From Streptomyces spinoverrucosus (GTDB taxonomy: Bacteria; Actinomycetota; Actinomycetes; Streptomycetales; Streptomycetaceae), in the NCBI RefSeq assembly GCF_015712165.1, contig NZ_JADPZX010000001.1:4233001-4297000 (forward strand): a stretch of 64,000 bases of DNA, in the 5' to 3' direction. This document shows, piece after piece, positions 58,805 to 64,000 of the stretch. Position 1 is the first letter of the stretch. Each line of letters starts with the position of its first letter. A program made the position numbers and the translations under genes. The notes under the pieces were generated by a model. It was not told the DNA's origin. It saw nothing but the letters and a program-made list of their open reading frames with translations, and did not search any database.

Positions 58805-59836
58805 TCAGCGGTCCATGAGACGGTCGAACTGCGTGGTGGTGTGCCGCAGATGGGCCACCAGCTCGTCACCGACCTTCGGCTCCGGCGCGTCCGACGGCAC
58901 GAACAGGATGGACACCTGCATGTGCGGCGGCTCGGCGAACCAGCGCTGCTTGCCGCCCCAGACGAACGGCGAAAGGTTCCGGTTCACCGTGGCCAGGCCG
59001 GCGCGGGCGACGCCCTTCGCGCGCGGCATGACGCCGTGCAGCGCCTTGGGGGCCTCCAGGCCCACCCCGTGCGACGTACCGCCCGCCACGACCACCAGGT
59101 AGCCGTCCGAGGCCGTCTTCTGCTGCCGGTAGCCGAAGCGGTCGCCCTTGGCGACACGCGTGACGTCCAGGACCGCCCCGCGGTACTCGGTGGCATCGTG
59201 GTCCCCCAGCCACAGCCGGGTGCCGATACGCGCGCGGAAGCGGGTCTGCGGGAACTGCTGCTGCAGCCGGGCGAGTTCGTCGGCCTTGAGATGGCTGACG
59301 AACATCGTGTGCAGCGGCAGCCGGGCCGCGCGCAGGCGGTCCATCCAGCCGATGACCTCCTCGACTGCGTCCGAGCCGTCGGCGCGGTCCAGCGGCAGGT
59401 GGATGGCGAAGCCCTCCAGCCGTACGTTCTCGATGGCGGCGTGCAGCTGCGGCAGGTCCTGCTCGCTGATGCCGTGCCGCTTCATGGAGGACATCACCTC
59501 GATGACGACGCGGGCGCCCACGAGGCCGTACACGCCGTCGACCGACGACACCGAGCGGATGACGCGATCGGGCAACGGTACGGGCTCCTCGGCGCGTCGG
59601 TACGGCGTCAGCACCAGCAGGTCACCCCCGAACCAGTCCTTGATGCGCGCGGCCTCGTACGTCGTGCCCACGGCGAGGATGTCCGAGCCCAGCCGTGTGG
59701 CCTCCTCGGCGAGCCGTTCGTGTCCGAAGCCGTAGCCGTTGCCCTTGCAGACCGGGACGAGGCCCGGGAACTGCTCCTGCACATGCTTGTGATGCGCCCG
59801 CCAGCGCGCGGTGTCGACGTAGAGCGTGAGCGCCAT
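58805..59836 (-). CDS. Alanine racemase-like PLP-dependent protein
   Basis: 343 residues. The N-terminal barrel has the PLP lysine Lys31 in VCKGNGYGFG (canonical Alr: VKANAYGHG) and later barrel motifs such as IHLPLDRADGSD. The C-terminal part lacks the usual YADG and MDQ motifs with the second catalytic tyrosine, and the protein is shorter than typical Alr. It may therefore be a racemase of altered specificity or a non-racemase homologue. It lies 74 bp downstream of femX on the same strand, which hints at peptidoglycan amino-acid supply. Confidence 0.75.
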   Translation of the reverse strand: MALTLYVDTARWRAHHKHVQEQFPGLVPVCKGNGYGFGHERLAEEATRLGSDILAVGTTYEAARIKDWFGGDLLVLTPYRRAEEPVPLPDRVIRSVSSVDGVYGLVGARVVIEVMSSMKRHGISEQDLPQLHAAIENVRLEGFAIHLPLDRADGSDAVEEVIGWMDRLRAARLPLHTMFVSHLKADELARLQQQFPQTRFRARIGTRLWLGDHDATEYRGAVLDVTRVAKGDRFGYRQQKTASDGYLVVVAGGTSHGVGLEAPKALHGVMPRAKGVARAGLATVNRNLSPFVWGGKQRWFAEPPHMQVSILFVPSDAPEPKVGDELVAHLRHTTTQFDRLMDR

Positions 59837-59910
59837 GGCCGGACCTGGAACCTTTCTCGTGGCTGCGGTGTATCAGAGGTGTGGAAGCTATCGAAGCAAA
59901 TGCCAGGGGC

Positions 59911-61032
59911 TCAGCGGCGCGACATGTAGATGTCGAGCGCCTTGTGGAGCAGCTTGTTCAGCGGGAAGTCCCACTCGCCGAGGTACTCGGCGGCCTGGCC
60001 GCCCGTGCCGACCTTGAACTGGATCAGACCGAAGAGGTGGTCCGACTCGTCCAGCGAGTCCGAGATGCCGCGCAGGTCGTAGACGGTCGCACCGAGCGCG
60101 TAGGCGTCGCGCAGCATCCGCCACTGCATCGCGTTCGAGGGCCGGACCTCGCGGCCGATGTTGTCCGAGGCCCCGTAGGAGTACCAGACGTGCCCGCCGA
60201 CGATCAGCATGGTCGCCGCGGACAGGTTCACGCCGTTGTGGCGCGCGAAGTACAGCCGCATGCGGTTGGGGTCCTCGGTGTTGAGGGCCGTCCACATGCG
60301 CTCGAAGTACGACAGCGGGCGGGGCCGGAAGTGGTCGCGCACCGCGGTGATCTCGTACAGCCGCTGCCACTCCTCGAGGTCGTGGTAGCCGCCCTGGACG
60401 ACCTCGACGCCGGCCTTCTCGGCCTTCTTGATGTTGCGGCGCCACAGCTGGTTGAAGTCCTTGTGGACCTCTTCCAGGGAGCGGTTCGCCAGCGGCACCT
60501 GGAAGACGTAGCGGGGCTGTACGTCGCCGAAGCCGGCGCCCCCGTCCTCGCCCTGCTGCCAGCCCATACGACGGAGCTTGTCGGCGACCTCGAAGGCGCG
60601 CGGCTCGATGAAGTCGGCCTCGATGTCCCGCAGACGCTTGACGTCCGGGTCCTGGATGCCCTTCTTGATGGACGCGGCCTCCCAGCGCCGGATGATCACC
60701 GGCGGGCCCATCTTCACGGAGAAGGCGCCCTGTTGCTTGAGGTGGGCCAGCATCGGCTGGATCCAGTCGTCGAGATTCGGCGCGAACCAGTTGATGACCG
60801 GGCCCTCGGGGAGGTAGGCGAGGTAGCGCTTGATCTTGGGCAGCTGGCGGTAGAGGACCAGGCCCGCGCCGACCAGCTCGCCGGTCCGCTCGTCGAACCA
60901 GCCGAGGTTCTCGGAGCGCCACTCCGCCTTGACGTCCGCCCAGGCCGGAACCTGCATGTGACTCGCCGACGGCAGGCTCTGGATATAGGCCAGATGCTGC
61001 TCTCGACTGATGGTCCTCAGGGTCAGGCTCAT
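59911..61032 (-). CDS. femX: FemX-type lipid II:glycine glycyltransferase
   Basis: 373 residues of the FemABX family, two GNAT-like lobes (QVPAWADVKAEW near the N-terminus; WYSYGASDNIGREVRPSNAMQW region near the C-terminus, quoted in part). In Streptomyces, FemX adds the first Gly to the L,L-diaminopimelate of lipid II using Gly-tRNA. ATG start with AGGAG upstream. The downstream PLP enzyme gene is probably cotranscribed. Confidence 0.92.
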   Translation of the reverse strand: MSLTLRTISREQHLAYIQSLPSASHMQVPAWADVKAEWRSENLGWFDERTGELVGAGLVLYRQLPKIKRYLAYLPEGPVINWFAPNLDDWIQPMLAHLKQQGAFSVKMGPPVIIRRWEAASIKKGIQDPDVKRLRDIEADFIEPRAFEVADKLRRMGWQQGEDGGAGFGDVQPRYVFQVPLANRSLEEVHKDFNQLWRRNIKKAEKAGVEVVQGGYHDLEEWQRLYEITAVRDHFRPRPLSYFERMWTALNTEDPNRMRLYFARHNGVNLSAATMLIVGGHVWYSYGASDNIGREVRPSNAMQWRMLRDAYALGATVYDLRGISDSLDESDHLFGLIQFKVGTGGQAAEYLGEWDFPLNKLLHKALDIYMSRR

Positions 61033-61223
61033 TCGGGGCGCTCCTCGGGCTGGTGTGTCCCCATGGGTTCAGGGGCTCCGGCTCTCGCGCCGAAGCCTAC
61101 TGCGCCCCACGAGCGCCCCGACTGGGCGTGCGCAACCTTCGCCCCGGCCTGTCGCGGCCGCGACGGTGAGCACCGTGCCCCGGAAGGGCTCGGCGCGGTA
61201 TCAGAAGAATGTGCCCGGGCGGG

Positions 61224-61535
61224 TCAGAAGAGCCCGCCGAAGAGACCCCCGTGGGCCATGCCCAGGAAGAAGCCGACGGCCGAGGCGCCGAGGCCCAGCA
61301 CCAGTCCGAAGCGTTCGCGGGTCGTCTCCGAGATCCACTGGCCGTACGCCCCGGTGAGGATCCCCACCAGGCCGGTCCAGGAGCTGATCAAGTGAAGGCT
61401 GTGGAACATCGCCGTGACGAAGGAGACCACTCCGAGTACCAGGGTCACCGCGAGCAGTGCGTGCTGGACGGGGTGGGGCCGGCCGTCCGTGGCGAAGAGG
61501 GATCCGGCGGTGTTGGGTCGCAATGCCTGTGCCAT
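61224..61535 (-). CDS. Small multi-pass membrane protein
   Basis: 103 residues from ATG 61535 (AGGAGG upstream). Three hydrophobic segments (about 24-45, 50-66 and 78-102) and a C-terminal GGLFGG. No motif is recognised. Conserved position next to femX and divergent from rpsF. Function unknown. Confidence 0.75.
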   Translation of the reverse strand: MAQALRPNTAGSLFATDGRPHPVQHALLAVTLVLGVVSFVTAMFHSLHLISSWTGLVGILTGAYGQWISETTRERFGLVLGLGASAVGFFLGMAHGGLFGGLF

Positions 61536-61741
61536 GGGGCACCTCCTGCGGAAGGCGGCGCATCGTAGCGCCATACACACCCGATGTGTACAGATTGACG
61601 GTCACCCCGGCCGGATTTCAACCGGAAGCCGGTGTGCGGGTACTCTGTACCGTCTGCACCGGTGTCTGCCCAGGCCACGGCTGGACGCCCCAACCGGGCT
61701 CCGATTGTCAGTGGTGGCCGATACCGTTGCGTACGCATCAC

Positions 61742-61793
61742 AACCCTCCTGCCACGGAACGACCGTGGCCGCTGAGTCCAAAGGAGGTGGGTT
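61742..61793 (+). promoter_or_regulatory. rpsF: rpsF leader with possible Shine-Dalgarno sequestering structure
   Basis: A hairpin GCCACGG-AACGA-CCGTGGC (61751-61769) lies between AACCCTCCT (61742-61750) and the strong AAGGAGGTGGGTT site (61781-61793). The two outer strands are nearly complementary, so the leader could mask the ribosome-binding site. S6:S18 autoregulatory leaders are known upstream of rpsF in other bacteria. Confidence 0.5.
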
Positions 61794-61797
61794 CCAC

Positions 61798-62088
61798 ATG
61801 CGTCACTACGAGGTGATGGTCATCCTCGACCCCGACGTCGAGGAGCGCGCTGTCTCTCCTCTGATCGAGAACTTCCTGTCTGTCGTCCGTGACGGTGGCG
61901 GAAAGGTCGAGAAGGTCGACACCTGGGGTCGTCGTCGTCTCGCGTACGAGATCAAGAAGAAGCCCGAGGGCATCTACTCGGTCATCGACCTGCAGGCCGA
62001 GCCTGCGGTCGTGAAGGAGCTCGACCGCCAGATGAACCTGAACGAGTCGGTCCTCCGGACCAAGGTCCTCCGCCCCGAGACCCACTGA
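61798..62088 (+). CDS. rpsF: Ribosomal protein bS6
   Basis: 96 residues, [16 protein letters not shown] to the basic [12 protein letters not shown] strand. ATG start directly behind a near-perfect AAAGGAGGTG. First gene of rpsF-ssb-rpsR-rplI. Confidence 0.98.
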   Translation: MRHYEVMVILDPDVEERAVSPLIENFLSVVRDGGGKVEKVDTWGRRRLAYEIKKKPEGIYSVIDLQAEPAVVKELDRQMNLNESVLRTKVLRPETH

Positions 62089-62163
62089 GCTTCCGCTCGG
62101 TTGATCCCGGGATTCGAGTAGCACCACAAGCAGCCAGCAGCAAACCCGCCGAGAGGTTCCCCC

Positions 62164-62745
62164 ATGGCAGGCGAGACCGTCATCACGGTCATCGGCAACC
62201 TTGTCGATGACCCCGAGCTGCGCTTCACCCCCTCCGGTGCGGCGGTCGCGAAGTTCCGTGTCGCGTCCACGCCCCGCACCTTCGACCGGCAGACCAATGA
62301 GTGGAAGGACGGCGAGAGCCTCTTCCTGACCTGCTCGGTCTGGCGCCAGGCGGCGGAGAACGTCGCCGAGTCGCTTCAGCGAGGCATGCGCGTCATCGTG
62401 CAGGGCCGGCTGAAGCAGCGGTCCTACGAGGACCGTGAGGGTGTCAAGCGCACGGTCTTCGAGCTGGACGTCGAGGAAGTCGGCCCCAGCCTGCGCAACG
62501 CCACGGCCAAGGTCACCAAGACCACCGGCCGAGGTGGCCAGGGCGGTTACGGCGGCGGTGGCGGCCAGCAGGGTGGCGGCGGCTGGGGCGGTGGCCCCGG
62601 TGGCGGCCAGCAGGGTGGCGGCGCTCCCGCCGACGACCCGTGGGCGACCGGCGCTCCCGCCGGTGGCGGCCAGCAGGGCGGCGGTGGCTGGGGCGGTGGC
62701 TCCGGCGGCAGCGGTGGCGGCTACTCGGACGAGCCCCCCTTCTAA
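62164..62745 (+). CDS. ssb: Single-stranded DNA-binding protein
   Basis: 193 residues. An OB-fold (1-110) starts [20 protein letters not shown] and contains [16 protein letters not shown] Gly/Gln/Trp-rich linker is made of repeated [13 protein letters not shown] units. The C-terminus SDEPPF is the acidic tip that recruits replication and repair proteins. It is the essential, growth-linked Ssb because it lies between rpsF and rpsR. Confidence 0.97.
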   Translation: MAGETVITVIGNLVDDPELRFTPSGAAVAKFRVASTPRTFDRQTNEWKDGESLFLTCSVWRQAAENVAESLQRGMRVIVQGRLKQRSYEDREGVKRTVFELDVEEVGPSLRNATAKVTKTTGRGGQGGYGGGGGQQGGGGWGGGPGGGQQGGGAPADDPWATGAPAGGGQQGGGGWGGGSGGSGGGYSDEPPF

Positions 62746-62802
62746 GCCTCGCGGCTGAGGGTGGGCCGTACCCACACTTCTTGATCACACAGGAGAAACA
62801 CC

Positions 62803-63039
62803 ATGGCGAAGCCGCCTGTGCGCAAGCCGAAGAAGAAGGTCTGCGCTTTCTGCAAGGACAAGGTCACGTACGTGGACTACAAGGACACGAACATGCTGCG
62901 GAAGTTCATTTCCGACCGCGGCAAGATCCGTGCCCGCCGCGTGACCGGCAACTGCACGCAGCACCAGCGTGACGTCGCCACGGCCGTCAAGAACAGCCGT
63001 GAGATGGCGCTGCTGCCCTACACGTCCACCGCGCGCTAA
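62803..63039 (+). CDS. rpsR: Ribosomal protein bS18
   Basis: 78 residues with CAFCKDK and a later NC motif, so the zinc-type cysteines are partly kept (CxxC and one more Cys). The core [20 protein letters not shown] is typical. ATG start, 57 bp after ssb. Confidence 0.97.
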   Translation: MAKPPVRKPKKKVCAFCKDKVTYVDYKDTNMLRKFISDRGKIRARRVTGNCTQHQRDVATAVKNSREMALLPYTSTAR

Positions 63040-63057
63040 GGGAAGGGTGACCGACTC

Positions 63058-63504
63058 ATGAAGATCATCCTCACCCACGAGGTCTCCGGCCTCGGTGCCG
63101 CGGGCGACGTCGTCGACGTCAAGGACGGTTACGCTCGCAACTACCTGATCCCACGGAAGTTCGCTATCCGCTGGACCAAGGGTGGCGAGAAGGACGTCGA
63201 GCAGATCCGTCGCGCTCGCAAGATCCACGAGATCCAGACCATCGAGCAGGCCAACCAGATCAAGGCCCAGCTCGAGGGTGTCAAGGTCCGCCTGGCCGTC
63301 CGCTCCGGCGACGCCGGCCGTCTCTTCGGTTCCGTCACCCCGGCCGACATCGCCTCGGCGATCAAGGCTGCCGGTGGCCCCGAGGTCGACAAGCGCCGCA
63401 TCGAGCTCGGCTCGCCGATCAAGACGCTGGGCGCCCACGAGACGTCCGTGCGTCTGCACCCCGAGGTTGCCGCCAAGGTCAACATCGAGGTCATCGCTGC
63501 GTAA
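63058..63504 (+). CDS. rplI: Ribosomal protein bL9
   Basis: 148 residues. The N-terminal domain [33 protein letters not shown] (quoted in part) and a long central helix lead to the C-terminal RNA-binding domain. ATG with AAGGG upstream. Last gene of the operon, followed by a terminator. Confidence 0.97.
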   Translation: MKIILTHEVSGLGAAGDVVDVKDGYARNYLIPRKFAIRWTKGGEKDVEQIRRARKIHEIQTIEQANQIKAQLEGVKVRLAVRSGDAGRLFGSVTPADIASAIKAAGGPEVDKRRIELGSPIKTLGAHETSVRLHPEVAAKVNIEVIAA

Positions 63505-63526
63505 GCGTTGCGCTCGCTGAAGCAGT

Positions 63527-63562
63527 GAGTGGGGCTGCATCCTCCGGGGTGCGGCCCCACTC
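63527..63562 (+). terminator. Terminator after rplI
   Basis: 13-bp arms with one wobble pair (63527-63539 with 63550-63562). Confidence 0.82.
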
Positions 63563-63600
63563 GCGTGTTGGGGCGGGGTGTTTTTTGGAGAGCGGGCGGT

Positions 63601-63628
63601 GGCGGGTGTTTCACGTGAAACACCCGCC
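63601..63628. promoter_or_regulatory. parS site 8 within a 28-bp palindrome
   Basis: An exact parS (63607-63622) is extended by GGCGGG / CCCGCC into a perfect 28-bp palindrome. Confidence 0.93.
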
Positions 63629-63675
63629 ATGGGGCGCCGTTTCTCGGGCGAGCCATGAGGCTGTCCCTCGGGCGG

Positions 63676-63691
63676 TGTTTCACGTGAAACA
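63676..63691. promoter_or_regulatory. parS site 9
   Basis: Exact TGTTTCACGTGAAACA, with a short GGTG/CACC extension, 69 bp from site 8. Confidence 0.96.
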
Positions 63692-63738
63692 CCGAGCCGG
63701 AGGCAGCTCCGCACACCGCTGCCTGCCCGGCAGCTTGC

Positions 63739-64000
63739 TCAGCGCGTCGCGCCCGTGACGAGCCAGCGGCCCGAGCGGGTGCGTAGCCACAGGGTGAGCA
63801 TGCGGACTGTCATCATCAGGGTCATGGCCGCCCAGAGAGCGGTGAGCCCGCCGCCTACGGTAGGCACGACAAGCGCAACGGGTGTGAAGACCGCCAGGGT
63901 GAGGAGCATCGCCCAGGCAAGGTACGGGCCGTCACCGGCTCCCATGAGGACGCCGTCCAGGACGAAGACCACGCCGCAGATCGGCTGGGAGAGCGCCACC
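63739..64000 (-). CDS. MATE family efflux protein, C-terminal end
   Basis: The last 87 or so codons of a multi-pass membrane protein running off the right edge. Hydrophobic helices, a QPICGVVFVLDGVLMGAGD segment typical of DinF-like MATE transporters, and a basic end (LRTRSGRWLVTG). Placing it after rplI matches Streptomyces gene order. The substrate is unknown. Confidence 0.75.
   Translation of the reverse strand, partial: VALSQPICGVVFVLDGVLMGAGDGPYLAWAMLLTLAVFTPVALVVPTVGGGLTALWAAMTLMMTVRMLTLWLRTRSGRWLVTGATR

Overview
The window is a 64-kb piece of a very GC-rich actinobacterial chromosome, almost certainly Streptomyces, centred on the replication origin. The genus call rests on gene content and order (pknB, class E sortases, pabA, crgA, rhomboid, ppiA, gyrA, gyrB, dciA, recF, gnd, dnaN, oriC, dnaA, rpmH, rnpA, yidD, yidC, jag, rsmG, parA, parB, trxA, trxB, rsmA, sigM, murJ, cca, ino1, femX, rpsF, ssb, rpsR, rplI). 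It also rests on the high third-position GC, the frequent GTG starts and the exact 16-bp parS sites. The order matches what I remember of S. coelicolor roughly SCO3848-SCO3910. The species is not determined.

Layout. 1-5.8 kb: the end of PASTA kinase PknB, three sortases, pabA/trpG, a tiny membrane protein, a DUF881 protein and the division inhibitor crgA. 5.8-18.1 kb: a DnaA-box cluster, rhomboid, cyclophilin, a DUF5324 protein, a gene-poor stretch beside tRNA-Ala, an HTH protein, a second Ser/Thr kinase with expanding internal repeats, an exported protein, a DLW-39 protein, an XRE/lectin-like membrane protein, a coiled-coil protein and tRNA-Ile. 18.2-28.1 kb: DUF3566 protein, gyrA, gyrB, dciA, recF, gnd, dnaN, all on the minus strand. 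28.2-28.8 kb: oriC with about 19 DnaA boxes. 28.9-37.3 kb: dnaA on the minus strand, then rpmH to parB on the plus strand. 37.4-49.9 kb: an acetyltransferase, then a long minus-strand block running DUF6049 protein, murJ, pseudokinase, sigM, rsmA, trxB, trxA, and cca on the plus strand. 50-64 kb: LppU/SCO3897-family protein, MFS protein, ino1, padR, a class A PBP, a GT87-like glycosyltransferase, an alanine-racemase-like protein, femX, the rpsF-ssb-rpsR-rplI operon, and the end of a MATE-family protein.

How it works together. The core is replication initiation and its control (dnaA, oriC, dnaN, recF, dciA, gyrases, satellite DnaA boxes) and origin segregation (parA, parB and nine exact parS sites, all on the dnaA side). 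It is interleaved with cell-envelope growth and division (PknB, sortases, CrgA, MurJ with its separate pseudokinase, PBP, FemX, GT87) and with membrane insertion (YidC, YidD). Thioredoxin reductase and thioredoxin sit behind a textbook sigma-R promoter directly downstream of sigM-rsmA.

No phage, IS element, CRISPR array or biosynthetic cluster is visible. The less ordinary signals are DNA-level. They include a DnaA-box cluster between convergent genes, a DnaA-trio-like motif in oriC, and parS sites that sit in coding frames as Val-Ser-Arg-Glu-Thr or inside larger palindromes at gene ends. Others are a 26-bp tandem array seeded at the ppiA stop codon, perfect 72- and 108-bp in-frame repeats in a kinase gene, and a candidate self-sequestering leader before rpsF.
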